The notes below the pieces were generated by a model. It ran no database searches and had not been told where the DNA came from. It saw only the letters and a list, made by a program, of their open reading frames with translations. From Rubrivivax sp. (GTDB lineage Bacteria > Pseudomonadota > Gammaproteobacteria > Burkholderiales > Burkholderiaceae_C): 48,952 bases of DNA. The stretch is taken from the NCBI GenBank assembly GCA_022842305.1, contig JALHPY010000019.1, forward strand, positions 1 to 48,952. Reading direction: 5' to 3'. Shown one piece after another: positions 7,841 through 16,017 of this stretch (position 1 is its first letter; each line of letters begins with the position of its first letter). Made by a program: the position numbers and the translations under genes.

Positions 7841-8689
7841 ATGGATTCCGCCAATCGACTTCACACCGCGCTGAGCGCCGCCATGCTGCAGTTGCTGAGG
7901 CCGCTGTGCCGGCTGCTGCTGCGCCACAACGTGCCCTTCGGCGTGCTGGAAGAACTGGCCAAGCACGCCTACGTGCAGGTGGCCATGGACGAGTTCGGGA
8001 TCCCCGGCAAGAAGCCCAGCATCTCGCGTGCGTCCATCCTGACCGGCCTGACCCGCAAGGACGTGCAGCGCCTGGTCACCGGCCCCGAGCCGGTGCACGC
8101 CCTGCCCACCGACGCGGCCAACCGCGCCACCCGCGTGCTGACCGGCTGGGTGCGCGACGCCCATTGCCAGGACGCTTCCGGCCAGCCCCTGCCCCTGTCC
8201 CTGCAGGATGGCGAGCACAACTTCGCCGAACTGGTGCGCCGCTACAGCGGCGACATGCCGGTGCGCGCGGTGCTGGACGAACTGCTGCGCGTGGGTGCCG
8301 TGGTGCGCCGCGAAGACCAGCTGCTGGAACCGGTCACCCGCGCCTACGTGCCCAAGTCCAGCGAGGTGGACATGCTGGCCATCCTGGGCAACGACGTGGC
8401 CGACCTGGTGACCACCATCGACCACAACCTGCAACACGGCGACACCGACCCGCGCTACCAGCGCAAGGTGATGTACCTCAGCATCCCCGCCGCCGTGGTG
8501 CCCGACTTCAAGCGCGAAAGCGCAGCCCGCGCCCAGAGCCTGCTGGAGCATCTGGACCGCTGGCTGTCCGACAAGGACGCACTGATCCCCGACGACCAGC
8601 CCGACGTACCGCGTGTGCGCCTGGGCCTGGGCATTTACCACATCGAGGCAGCTTCAGCCCCGAAATTTTCCCAAGGAGAGTTGACATGA
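7841..8689 (+). CDS. DUF6502-family protein, predicted DNA-binding regulator
   Basis: The 282-residue soluble protein looks like the DUF6502 family (recognised from memory). Its N-terminal third is helical and contains a probable helix-turn-helix, about residues 35-75: GVLEELAKHAYVQVA, then SISRASILTGLTRKDVQRLV, which fits a turn and recognition helix. A second helical segment follows (FAELVRRYSGD, VRAVLDELLRVGAVVRRE), winged-helix-like. There are no membrane segments. ATG 7841 is chosen as it starts the conserved MDSANRLHTALSAAM stretch; the open frame upstream is a shadow. Its stop overlaps the next ATG by four bases (ATGA), coupling it to the DUF5666 lipoprotein. DNA binding is inferred. 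Confidence 0.82.
   Translation: MDSANRLHTALSAAMLQLLRPLCRLLLRHNVPFGVLEELAKHAYVQVAMDEFGIPGKKPSISRASILTGLTRKDVQRLVTGPEPVHALPTDAANRATRVLTGWVRDAHCQDASGQPLPLSLQDGEHNFAELVRRYSGDMPVRAVLDELLRVGAVVRREDQLLEPVTRAYVPKSSEVDMLAILGNDVADLVTTIDHNLQHGDTDPRYQRKVMYLSIPAAVVPDFKRESAARAQSLLEHLDRWLSDKDALIPDDQPDVPRVRLGLGIYHIEAASAPKFSQGELT
8663..8674 (+). promoter_or_regulatory. Operator-like half site before the lipoprotein gene
   Basis: AAATTTTCCCAA repeats the right half of the 7821-7838 inverted repeat (AAATTTCCCAA) with one extra T. It lies just upstream of the ribosome-binding site AAGGAGAG (8673-8680) of the lipoprotein gene, inside the 3' end of the DUF6502 gene. Confidence 0.3.
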
Positions 8690-10134
8690 CGATCAAGACC
8701 AAGGCGGCCCTGGCCGCGGTATTCAGTGCAGCCCTGCTGGCCGCTTGCGGCGGCGGCGGCGGCGGCATCGACGGCACCGGCGGTGGCGGCGGCGCCAACG
8801 GCACCGGCGTGGCCTTCGGCACGGTGACCGGCTACGGCAGCGTCATCATCAATGGCGTACGCTACGAGGACAACGGCGTCACCATCACCAAGTCCGACGA
8901 CAGCACCGTCCGCGGTGACGGCGCAGGCGCCGCGACCCGCGCCGCCCTGCCCATCGGCAGCGTGGTGCGCGTGGACTTCAACAGCGCCACCAACGTGCTG
9001 GGCTTCAAGGTGGACGACTCCGTCAGCGGCCGCATCGAGAGCGTGTCGCCCGGCAGCGTGGTGGTGATGGGCCAGACCGTGCGCATCGACGACACCACCA
9101 GCCAGTACGAGGACAACGTGCTGCGCACCGGCGGCGTGGCACTGAACGTGGGTGACTTCATCCGCGCACAGGGCACGGTGGTCAGCGGCGGCACGCTGCA
9201 GGCCAGTTACCTGGTCAAGCCGTCCGCCAGCGGCACGCTGCTCGAGGCCAAGGGCGTGGTCAGCAACCACAACGGCAGCAGTTCGTTCAGCGTGGGCAGC
9301 CTCAACGTCACCTACAGCGGCAGCACCATCACCAGCGACATGCCCTCTGGCAACTGGAACGGCCTGGTGGTGGAAGTGAAGGGCAGCGCCTGCTCTGGCG
9401 CGGCGCCCGCCCCCTGCGGCACCTTGACCGCCACCAAGGTGGAACTGGAAGGCGGCCTGTCCAGCAGCAGCAGCCGGTCGCAGGCCGAGGTGGAAGGCAT
9501 CGTGCGCAGCGGCACGCAGGCCAGCTTCCAGATCGGCAACGTCACGGTCACCACCAGCACCAGCACGCGCTGGGAAGGCGGCACGTCGGATGACTGGGCC
9601 TTGGGCGTGAAGCTGGAAGCCGAGGGCTCGTTGGCCAACGGCGTGCTGACCGCCACCAAGGTGTCGCTGCGCGATGGCTCGCGCCTGGAAGGCAACGTCA
9701 CCGCGCAGGTACTGACCAACGGCGTGCTGACCTTCAAGCTCACCGGCCTGCCCAACGTGACGATCAAGGCCAACGCCAGCACCGAGCTCGACGGTCTGAC
9801 GTTGAGCGGTGTGACAGCCGGCCAGCACGTGCGGCTGCGCGGCCGCGTGGCCAGCGACGGCACCACCGTGGTGGCCACCGAGCTGGATTCCCGCAACGCC
9901 GACACCCGCCTGGAACTGCGCGGCATGGTCACTGCCGTGTCCGGCACCTCGCTCACCATTCTGGGCACGCAAGTCAATGTCGCCGGCCTGTCGTATACCG
10001 ACTCCCGCGGCGCCACTGACGTGAGCATGAGCCAGACCGCTTTCCTGGCAGCCGCGCAAGTCGGCGCCACGGTGAAGCTCCGCAGTGACAACAACGGCAC
10101 CAGCTACAGCGAAGCCGAACTGGAAAACGACTGA
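8686..10134 (+). CDS. DUF5666 repeat lipoprotein
   Basis: The 482-residue protein begins MTIKTKAALAAVFSAALLAAC: a lipoprotein signal peptide with lipobox LAAC and acylated Cys at about residue 21, followed by a run of glycines. The rest is a string of roughly five to six beta-rich modules of 60-80 residues, each built around G-x-V, a short strand ending in VG or LG, and a later V-x-GxV/AxG strand (for example SVSGRIESVSPGSVVVMGQT, VEGIVRSGTQASFQIGNVTV, LRGMVTAVSGTSLTILGTQV). This is the pattern of DUF5666. It should be anchored in the outer membrane facing the periplasm or surface. An ATGA overlap couples it to the upstream DUF6502 gene, with AAGGAGAG as ribosome-binding site. Function is unknown. 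Confidence 0.85.
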   Translation: MTIKTKAALAAVFSAALLAACGGGGGGIDGTGGGGGANGTGVAFGTVTGYGSVIINGVRYEDNGVTITKSDDSTVRGDGAGAATRAALPIGSVVRVDFNSATNVLGFKVDDSVSGRIESVSPGSVVVMGQTVRIDDTTSQYEDNVLRTGGVALNVGDFIRAQGTVVSGGTLQASYLVKPSASGTLLEAKGVVSNHNGSSSFSVGSLNVTYSGSTITSDMPSGNWNGLVVEVKGSACSGAAPAPCGTLTATKVELEGGLSSSSSRSQAEVEGIVRSGTQASFQIGNVTVTTSTSTRWEGGTSDDWALGVKLEAEGSLANGVLTATKVSLRDGSRLEGNVTAQVLTNGVLTFKLTGLPNVTIKANASTELDGLTLSGVTAGQHVRLRGRVASDGTTVVATELDSRNADTRLELRGMVTAVSGTSLTILGTQVNVAGLSYTDSRGATDVSMSQTAFLAAAQVGATVKLRSDNNGTSYSEAELEND

Positions 10135-10153
10135 CCCAGGGCTTGACCCCCTG

Positions 10154-10182
10154 AAAAACGGCGCGGCTTCCGCGCCGTTTTT
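10154..10182 (+). terminator. Strong intrinsic terminator after the DUF6502/DUF5666 pair
   Basis: A perfect 13-bp stem (AAAAACGGCGCGG / CCGCGCCGTTTTT) with a 3-base loop CTT ends in T5 followed by CTTTT. It stands 20 bases after the lipoprotein stop and closes the two-gene unit. The flanking A5 also makes it usable from the other strand. The rest of the gap to 10425 shows no recognisable element. Confidence 0.92.
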
Positions 10183-10425
10183 CTTTTGGTGCTTGGCGCG
10201 TCAAGCAGTGATGGTGGGCTCAGCCGCCGCCCAAGTGCAGATTCAGGGTTGTGCAGGGGAGCGCCGGCCGCGGGCACGGACACAATGTCATCTTGCGCAC
10301 CACCCTGAGGCGCGACCGCCCTCGGTTCAAAGGTCAAAGCTGCGACACGCACTTGCGCAGCGACGTGCGTAGCCAGAGCCAGTTGCACGAGTGCAAGTCA
10401 TTGACAAATCAACACTGTTCATCAG

Positions 10426-11202
10426 ATGAAACTCGCCACCTGGAACGTCAACTCGCTCGCCGTGCGCCTGCCGCAACTGCTGGACTGGCTGGCGGCGCAG
10501 CCGCCCGAAGCACCGGTGGACACGCTGGTGCTGCAGGAGACCAAGCTCACCGACGACCGCTTTCCGGTGGCCGAGATCGAATCCGCCGGTTACGCGGTGC
10601 AGTTCTTCGGCCAGAAGACCTACAACGGCGTGGCCCTGCTCAGCCGTGCGCCGGCCACCGATGTGATGCGCAACATCCCCGGCCTGGACGACGAGCAGGC
10701 GCGCGTGATCGCCGCCACCGTGGATGGGGTGCGCACCATCGGCGCCTACTTCCCCAACGGCCAGGCGCCCGGAAGCGACAAGTTCGCCTACAAGATGCGC
10801 TGGCTGGATGCGCTGCGCGGCTTCGTGCGCGCCGAGATGGCGCAGCACCCCGAACTGGTGCTGATGGGCGACTTCAACATCGCGCCCGAAGACCGCGACG
10901 TCTATGACCCGGTGGCCTGGGCCGGGCAGATCCTGTGCACGCCCGAGGAACGCGCGCACTTCCAGGCCCTGCTGGACCTGGGCCTGGTGGACGCCTTCCG
11001 GCTGTTCGAGCAGCCGCTCAAGAGCTGGTCGTGGTGGGACTACCGCAACCTGGCCTTCCGCAAGAACCAGGGCCTGCGCATCGACCACATCCTGGTCAGC
11101 GCGGCGCTCAAGCCGCGCGTGCAGGCCTGCAGCATCGACAAGCTGCCGCGCAAGAACGAGCGTCCCAGCGACCACGCGCCGGTGCTCGTGACCCTGGCCT
11201 GA
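10426..11202 (+). CDS. xthA: Exodeoxyribonuclease III
   Basis: The 258-residue protein is an exonuclease III / AP endonuclease of the EEP superfamily, acting in base-excision repair by cutting 5' of abasic sites and digesting duplex DNA 3' to 5'. Motifs in order are ATWNVNSLAVR (residue 4), LQETKLTDDRFP (Glu metal ligand, about 37), YNGVALLSR, LMGDFNIAPEDRDVYDP (about 147; Asp and Asn of the active site), the Trp-rich SWSWWDYR, IDHILVS and the final SDHAPV with catalytic Asp-His. Length fits the family. The start codon has no obvious Shine-Dalgarno sequence. The gene is convergent with ntrC, 26 bases apart. Confidence 0.95.
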   Translation: MKLATWNVNSLAVRLPQLLDWLAAQPPEAPVDTLVLQETKLTDDRFPVAEIESAGYAVQFFGQKTYNGVALLSRAPATDVMRNIPGLDDEQARVIAATVDGVRTIGAYFPNGQAPGSDKFAYKMRWLDALRGFVRAEMAQHPELVLMGDFNIAPEDRDVYDPVAWAGQILCTPEERAHFQALLDLGLVDAFRLFEQPLKSWSWWDYRNLAFRKNQGLRIDHILVSAALKPRVQACSIDKLPRKNERPSDHAPVLVTLA

Positions 11203-11228
11203 TCACCGCGGCCCGCGCGGCTGGCGGG

Positions 11229-12704
11229 TCACTCTTCCAGGCCCAGTTCCTGGATCTTGCGCGTGATGGTGTTGCGGCCAATGCCCAGGCGCTGCGCCGC
11301 CTCGATGCGGCGCCCGCGCGTCAGGTCGAGCGCGGTCTGGATCAGGCCGCGTTCGAACTGCCGCGTCAGCGTGTCCCAGACTTCGGGCTCGTTGGCATCG
11401 AGCCGGCGCCGCGCCTCGCGCTTGAGGTCGGCCAGCCAGGCGGGCGGCACGGCCTGACCGGCGACCACCGGGGTCGCCGTGGCGGGGGTCGGCGCCGTCT
11501 CAGCCGCCTCGGGGGCGCTGCCGAAAGCCAGCGATGGCGCGGATTCCAGCAACTCCGGTGGCAGGTCCTTGGGCTCGACCACCTGGGCCGGCGCCATCAC
11601 GGTGAGCCAGTGGCACAGATTCTCGAGCTGGCGCACGTTGCCCGGAAAGTCGAACTCGGCCAGCCGCGCCAGCGCCGCTTCGGTGATGCGTTTGGCCTCC
11701 ACGCCCAGTTCTCGTGCACTCTTGCCCAGGAACAGGCGCGTGAGCATCGGGATGTCCTCACGCCGCTCGCGCAGCGGCGGCAGGCGCAGCCGGATGACGT
11801 TGAGGCGGTGGTACAGGTCTTCGCGGAACACGCCCTGGCGCACGCGCTCTTCCAGGTTCTGGTGCGTGGCGGCGATGACGCGCACGTTGGCCTTCAGCGG
11901 CTGGTGTCCGCCCACGCGGTAGAACTGGCCATCCGACAGCACGCGCAGCAGCCGCGTCTGCAGGTCGAAGGGCATGTCGCCGATCTCGTCCAGGAACAGC
12001 GTGCCGCCGTCGGCCTGCTCGAAGCGGCCGCGGCGCGTGGTCTGCGCGCCGGTGAATGCGCCGCGTTCGTGGCCGAACAGTTCGCTTTCCAGCAAGTCCT
12101 TGGGGATGGCCGCGGTGTTGATGGCGACGAACGGGCCCTTGTTGCCCATGTCGCCGCGCGGGCTGTGCTTGTGCAGCGCGCGCGCCACCAGTTCCTTGCC
12201 GGTGCCGCTCTCGCCGGTGATCATCACCGTCACGTTGCTCTGGCTCAGGCGGCCGATGGCGCGAAACACGTCCTGCATCGCCGGCGCCTGGCCCAGCATT
12301 TCGGGCGCCTGCGTCTGCGCCGCGTCGGCCACTTCTTCGCGCAAGCTCTCGTCGACCGCGCGGCGGATCAGTTCCACCGCCTTGTTCAGGTCGAAGGGCT
12401 TGGGCAGGTATTCGAAGGCGCCGCCCTGGAAGGCGCTGACCGCGCTGTCCAGGTCGGAGTAGGCGGTCATGATGATCACCGGCAGCCCGGGGTGGCGCTG
12501 CTTGACCTCGGCCAGCAGGTCGATGCCGCTGCCGCCGGGCATGCGGATGTCGCTGACCAGCACCTGCGGCGAGTCTTCTTCCAGCGCCCTGACCACTTCC
12601 TTGGGGCTGGCAAAAGTGCGCACGCTGAACTGCTCGCGTGCCAACGCCTTTTCGAGCACGAAGCGGATGGATTGATCGTCGTCTACGACCCAGATGGGCT
12701 TCAT
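11229..12704 (-). CDS. ntrC: Nitrogen regulation response regulator NtrC (GlnG)
   Basis: The 491-residue protein is a sigma-54 activator. The receiver domain (1-120) has acidic VVDDDQS, phospho-acceptor Asp in [13 protein letters not shown] (about 52), the MTAYS switch and Lys in YLPKPF. The AAA+ domain (about 145-370) has Walker A GESGTGKE, the GAFTGA loop that contacts sigma-54, Walker [12 protein letters not shown] and [16 protein letters not shown] Fis-type helix-turn-helix ([20 protein letters not shown]) closes the protein. Under nitrogen limitation it is phosphorylated by NtrB and activates glnA and other nitrogen genes. It lies 16 bases after ntrB, last gene of the glnA cluster. Probable target sites lie upstream of glnA in this window. 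Confidence 0.96.
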   Translation of the reverse strand: MKPIWVVDDDQSIRFVLEKALAREQFSVRTFASPKEVVRALEEDSPQVLVSDIRMPGGSGIDLLAEVKQRHPGLPVIIMTAYSDLDSAVSAFQGGAFEYLPKPFDLNKAVELIRRAVDESLREEVADAAQTQAPEMLGQAPAMQDVFRAIGRLSQSNVTVMITGESGTGKELVARALHKHSPRGDMGNKGPFVAINTAAIPKDLLESELFGHERGAFTGAQTTRRGRFEQADGGTLFLDEIGDMPFDLQTRLLRVLSDGQFYRVGGHQPLKANVRVIAATHQNLEERVRQGVFREDLYHRLNVIRLRLPPLRERREDIPMLTRLFLGKSARELGVEAKRITEAALARLAEFDFPGNVRQLENLCHWLTVMAPAQVVEPKDLPPELLESAPSLAFGSAPEAAETAPTPATATPVVAGQAVPPAWLADLKREARRRLDANEPEVWDTLTRQFERGLIQTALDLTRGRRIEAAQRLGIGRNTITRKIQELGLEE

Positions 12705-12720
12705 GCGGGGTTTGGACCCT

Positions 12721-13794
12721 TCAAGGCAGCGGAATCAGTATCTTGAACACCGTGCGTCCGGGTGCGCTGTCGCATTCGATCGTGCCGTTGTGTTGCTGCA
12801 CGAAGGTTTGCGCCAGCGTCAGCCCGAGCCCGGAGCCACCCTCGCGCCCTGACACCAAAGGGTGAAAGATGCGATCGCGGATGGCCTCGGGCACGCCTGG
12901 ACCGTTGTCCTCGATATGCAATTCCAATGCCAGACGGAAACGACGCCGTCCGAAGGTGACCTGGCGCGACACGCGCGTGCGCAGCTGCAGGCGGGCGTCG
13001 CCCGCATTGATGCGCTCGGCCAGCACCTGGGTGGCGTTGTGCACGATGTTGAGCACGGCCTGGATGAGCTGCTCGCGGTCGCCGCGAAACTCGGGGATGG
13101 AGGTGTCGTAGTCGCGCTCCACCGTCAGGCCGCGCGGGTACTCGGCCAGGATGAGCGAACGCACGCGCTCGCACACCTCGTGGATGTTGACGTCGCCCAC
13201 CATCTGCGCGCGCCGGTGCGGCGCCAGCAGGCGGTCGACCAGGGCCTGCAGGCGGTCGGCCTCGTGGATGATGACGCCGGTGTATTCCATCAACTCCTTC
13301 GAGTTGATCTCCATCGCCAGCAACTGTGCCGCGCCGCGGATGCCGCCCAGCGGGTTCTTGATCTCGTGCGCCAGGTTGCGCACCAGTTCCTTGTTGGCCT
13401 GGGCCAGGCCCAGCGTGCGCTCTTCGCGGTCCAGCCGGGTCTGCTGCTCGATCTCGATCATCTCCACCAGGATGCGGTCGGGCCACTCGGTCTGGTTGAC
13501 GATCACGTGCACCGGCAACTCGCCCGTGCCCAGCGGCATGCGCTTCATCAGTGCATCGAAGCGGCTGGTCGAGACCTGATTGCCGGCCACCATGGCCAGC
13601 GTGTCGCGCATCTGCGTGGCGTCGACCAGCCAGTCGTGGATGCTGCCGCGCCGCAGCGCACGGCGCGACACGCTGATCGTGTTTTCCAGTGCCGAATTGG
13701 CCTGCAGGCAGTGGCCGTCGGGGTCGACCAGGGCCACCATGGTGGCCAGCAGGTCGAAGGTGTCGAATCCGGGCAGCGGCCCCGTGGTGCTCAC
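12721..13794 (-). CDS. ntrB: Nitrogen regulation sensor kinase NtrB (GlnL)
   Basis: The 357-residue cytoplasmic histidine kinase has an N-terminal PAS domain (about 10-120; VALVDPDGHCLQANSALEN), the phospho-acceptor His in NLAHEIKNPLGGIRGAAQLL (about 141), the NtrB signature MEYTGVIIHEADRLQALVDR, and a GHKL ATPase domain with the N box NIVHNATQVL, G1 DNGPGVP and G2 GREGGSGLGL. It phosphorylates or dephosphorylates NtrC under PII protein control. The start is GTG at 13794 within GTGA, overlapping the stop of the upstream exported-protein gene by four bases, which supports co-translation. There are no membrane segments, as expected for the family. Confidence 0.95.
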   Translation of the reverse strand: MSTTGPLPGFDTFDLLATMVALVDPDGHCLQANSALENTISVSRRALRRGSIHDWLVDATQMRDTLAMVAGNQVSTSRFDALMKRMPLGTGELPVHVIVNQTEWPDRILVEMIEIEQQTRLDREERTLGLAQANKELVRNLAHEIKNPLGGIRGAAQLLAMEINSKELMEYTGVIIHEADRLQALVDRLLAPHRRAQMVGDVNIHEVCERVRSLILAEYPRGLTVERDYDTSIPEFRGDREQLIQAVLNIVHNATQVLAERINAGDARLQLRTRVSRQVTFGRRRFRLALELHIEDNGPGVPEAIRDRIFHPLVSGREGGSGLGLTLAQTFVQQHNGTIECDSAPGRTVFKILIPLP

Positions 13795-14312
13795 TGCGGC
13801 AGCTTGGACAGCTCGCGCTTGAGCGCCGCAATGTCGGATTCCTTGCGCGTGATCGCCGCCTTCATCTCGGCCACGCGGTCCAGGTAGCGCTGGTAGTTGC
13901 GCTCGTCGCCGCCGCGCTCGGGCTCGCCGCCCTTGAAGTCACGCTGCAGCGCTGCCAGGCGATCTTCCTCGCGCCGCAGTTCGTCGGCCAGGATGCGGCG
14001 GGCGTCGCTGTCGCGCGCGCGCTGCGAGGCCGGGTCGACGCGGCTGTCGGCCGGCCGCGGCCCGCTGGCAACCCCATTGGCCGGGCGCGGCCGCGCCGGG
14101 CCCTGGATCACGGTGACCGGGGCACCCTCGATGGTGCGGCAGCCCTTGTCGCGGGCTTCATCCACCGACAGCGCATCGGTATAGAGCACCGGCGGGCCGG
14201 GGCAGCGATAGACCGGCTTGGCATTGTCCTGGGCCCACGCGCCCGTGGGCAGGGCCAGGGCAAGGGAGCCAGCAAGGGCAGACAGGCGGAGGTATTGCTG
14301 AGGTGCAACCAT
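13791..14312 (-). CDS. Exported DUF4124-like protein in the glnA-ntrBC operon
   Basis: The predicted 173-residue protein has a signal peptide (MVAPQQYLRLSALAGSLALA, cleavage after AWAQ near residue 28), then a short domain VYRCPGPPVLYTDALSVDEA with two cysteines (RCPG and KGCRT) as in DUF4124 proteins. A Pro/Arg-rich linker follows, and then a charged, probably coiled-coil C-terminal half (about 100-172; ILADELRREEDRLAALQRD, MKAAITRKESDIAALKREL). It should be periplasmic. ATG 14312 is preferred over an upstream ATG because the signal peptide begins there. It sits between glnA and ntrB and shares a GTGA overlap with ntrB. Function is unknown. Confidence 0.78.
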   Translation of the reverse strand: MVAPQQYLRLSALAGSLALALPTGAWAQDNAKPVYRCPGPPVLYTDALSVDEARDKGCRTIEGAPVTVIQGPARPRPANGVASGPRPADSRVDPASQRARDSDARRILADELRREEDRLAALQRDFKGGEPERGGDERNYQRYLDRVAEMKAAITRKESDIAALKRELSKLPQ

Positions 14313-14354
14313 GGCCGCATTGTCGCGCAGGCTGCAGCCCGCCCGCAAAGCGCA

Positions 14355-14386
14355 AGAGGGGCGAGCCCTTGCGGACCCGCCCCTCT
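14355..14386 (-). terminator. Stem-loop between glnA and the downstream operon genes
   Basis: A 9-bp perfect stem AGAGGGGCG / CGCCCCTCT with a 14-base loop lies 21 bases past the glnA stop, with a mild T-containing tail (CTTGCGCTTT) on the minus strand. It may act as a partial terminator lowering ntrBC expression relative to glnA, as known for the enterobacterial glnALG operon. Confidence 0.45.
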
Positions 14387-14407
14387 CTTACATGCTGGTT
14401 CGCTTGT

Positions 14408-15823
14408 TTACAGCGAGTAGTACATGTCGAACTCGCAGGGGTGCGTGGCCATGCGGAAGCGCGTCACTTCCTGCATCTTCAGGTCGATGTAGGCGTCGAG
14501 GTAGGCGTCGGTGAAGACACCGCCCTTGGTCAGGAACGAACGCTCGCGGTCCAGGTACTCCAGCGCCTGTTCGAGGCTGGCGCAGACCGTGGGGATCTTC
14601 GCGTTCTCTTCGGGCGGCAGGTGGTACAGATCCTTGGTGGCGGGGTCGCCGGGGTGGATCTTGTTCTCGACGCCGTCCAGGCCTGCCATCAGCAGCGCGC
14701 TGAAGCCCAGGTAGGGGTTCATCAGGGGATCGGGGAAGCGCGCCTCGACGCGGCGGCCCTTGGGGTTGGCCACGTAGGGGATGCGGATGGAAGCCGAGCG
14801 GTTCTTGGCCGAGTAGGCCAGCTTCACCGGGGCTTCGAAGCCGGGCACCAGGCGCTTGTAGCTGTTGGTGCCGGGGTTGGTGATGGCGTTGAGTGCGCGC
14901 GCGTGCTTGATGATGCCGCCGATGTAGTACAGGGCGAAATCGCTCAGGCCGGCGTAACCGTCGCCGGCGAACAGGTTGACGCCGTCCTTCCACACGCTCT
15001 GGTGCACGTGCATGCCGCTGCCGTTGTCACCGACCACGGGCTTGGGCATGAAGGTGGCCGTCTTGCCGTAGGCGTGGGCCACGTTGTGGATCACGTACTT
15101 CTGCAGCTGCGACCAGTCGGCACGCTGCACCAGGGTGCTGAACTTGGTGCCCAGCTCGTTCTGGCCCGGGGCCGCGACCTCGTGGTGGTGCACTTCGACC
15201 GGGATGCCCAGCGATTCGAGGATCAGGCACATCTCGCTGCGCATGTCCTGGAAGCTGTCGACCGGGGGCACCGGGAAGTAGCCACCCTTGACCGGCGGAC
15301 GATGGCCCATGTTGCCGCCTTCGAAGGTGGCGCCGGTGTTCCAGGGCGCTTCTTCGGAGCCGATCTTGAAGGAGCAGCCCGACATGTCGTTGGTCCACTG
15401 CACCTGGTCGAAGATGAAGAACTCGGGCTCGGGGCCGAAGTAGGCGGCGTCACCCAGGCCACTGGCCTTGAGGTAGGCCTCGGCGCGCTTGGCCAGCGAA
15501 CGCGGGTCGCGCTCATACGGCTTGCCGTCGGTGGGGTCGAGCACGTCGCAGCTCAGCAGCAGCGTGGGCTCTTCGAAGAAGGGGTCGAGGTTGGCGGTGT
15601 TGGGGTCGGGCATCAGCAGCATGTCGCTGGCCTCGATGCCCTTCCAGCCGGCGATCGACGAACCGTCGAAGGCGTGGCCCGAGGAGAACTTGTCTTCGTC
15701 GAAGTGGGAAACAGGCACGCTGACGTGCTGTTCCTTGCCGCGGGTGTCGGTGAAGCGGAAGTCGACGAACTTGACTTCGTTGTCCTTCACCATCTTCATC
15801 ACGTCGGCAACGGTTTTTGCCAT
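14408..15823 (-). CDS. glnA: Glutamine synthetase type I
   Basis: The 471-residue enzyme makes glutamine from glutamate, ammonia and ATP as a dodecamer. Visible signatures: [20 protein letters not shown] (about 51; N-terminal loop), [11 protein letters not shown] (about 129; metal-binding Glu), the GS catalytic region [16 protein letters not shown] (about 262-277), the [17 protein letters not shown]lu-flap region, RSASIRIP and the adenylylation site [10 protein letters not shown] (Tyr about 397), so activity should be tuned by GlnE adenylylation. AGGAGA precedes ATG 15823. It heads a cluster with an exported protein, ntrB and ntrC. A sigma-54 type promoter and NtrC-like site lie upstream. Confidence 0.97.
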   Translation of the reverse strand: MAKTVADVMKMVKDNEVKFVDFRFTDTRGKEQHVSVPVSHFDEDKFSSGHAFDGSSIAGWKGIEASDMLLMPDPNTANLDPFFEEPTLLLSCDVLDPTDGKPYERDPRSLAKRAEAYLKASGLGDAAYFGPEPEFFIFDQVQWTNDMSGCSFKIGSEEAPWNTGATFEGGNMGHRPPVKGGYFPVPPVDSFQDMRSEMCLILESLGIPVEVHHHEVAAPGQNELGTKFSTLVQRADWSQLQKYVIHNVAHAYGKTATFMPKPVVGDNGSGMHVHQSVWKDGVNLFAGDGYAGLSDFALYYIGGIIKHARALNAITNPGTNSYKRLVPGFEAPVKLAYSAKNRSASIRIPYVANPKGRRVEARFPDPLMNPYLGFSALLMAGLDGVENKIHPGDPATKDLYHLPPEENAKIPTVCASLEQALEYLDRERSFLTKGGVFTDAYLDAYIDLKMQEVTRFRMATHPCEFDMYYSL

Positions 15824-15911
15824 TCAGAATTCTCCTAGCGGGGCTCGAGGGGGGTGGTTGTTGGCTGGGGGGCTGGCAGGGATGCAAGACCCTTGGGGCA
15901 CCCGGCAATTT

Positions 15912-15927
15912 AGCAGAAAGCATGCCG
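15912..15927 (-). promoter_or_regulatory. Putative sigma-54 promoter of glnA
   Basis: On the minus strand the sequence CGGCATGCTTTCTGCT matches the -24/-12 consensus TGGCACGN4TTGCW at 9 of 12 defined positions, including the invariant GG and GC at the correct 10-base spacing. Transcription would start near 15901, giving a leader of about 78 bases before the glnA ATG. Confidence 0.6.
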
Positions 15928-15988
15928 GCGGCCGGGCGGGGCCGAGCCGGCCTCGAGCGGGCCCGCCCGGGCCTGACCGCGCCTCCTT

Positions 15989-16005
15989 TGCCCAATATCG
16001 GTGCA
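15989..16005 (-). promoter_or_regulatory. Putative NtrC binding site upstream of glnA
   Basis: TGCCCAATATCGGTGCA matches the dyad TGCACC-N5-GGTGCA at 10 of 12 arm positions. Its centre lies about 96 bases upstream of the predicted sigma-54 start point, the usual distance for NtrC enhancer sites. Confidence 0.5.
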
Positions 16006-16017
16006 CTGCAAGTCGGC

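Noticed and set aside
8746..8793. GGC repeat tract in the DUF5666 lipoprotein as a phase-variation switch
   Set aside because: The unit is a trinucleotide, so length changes keep the frame; a Gly-rich linker after the lipobox is a common feature.
10401..10406. TTGACA as a -35 box for xthA
   Set aside because: The matching -10 position would fall on the start codon and no TATAAT-like sequence is there.
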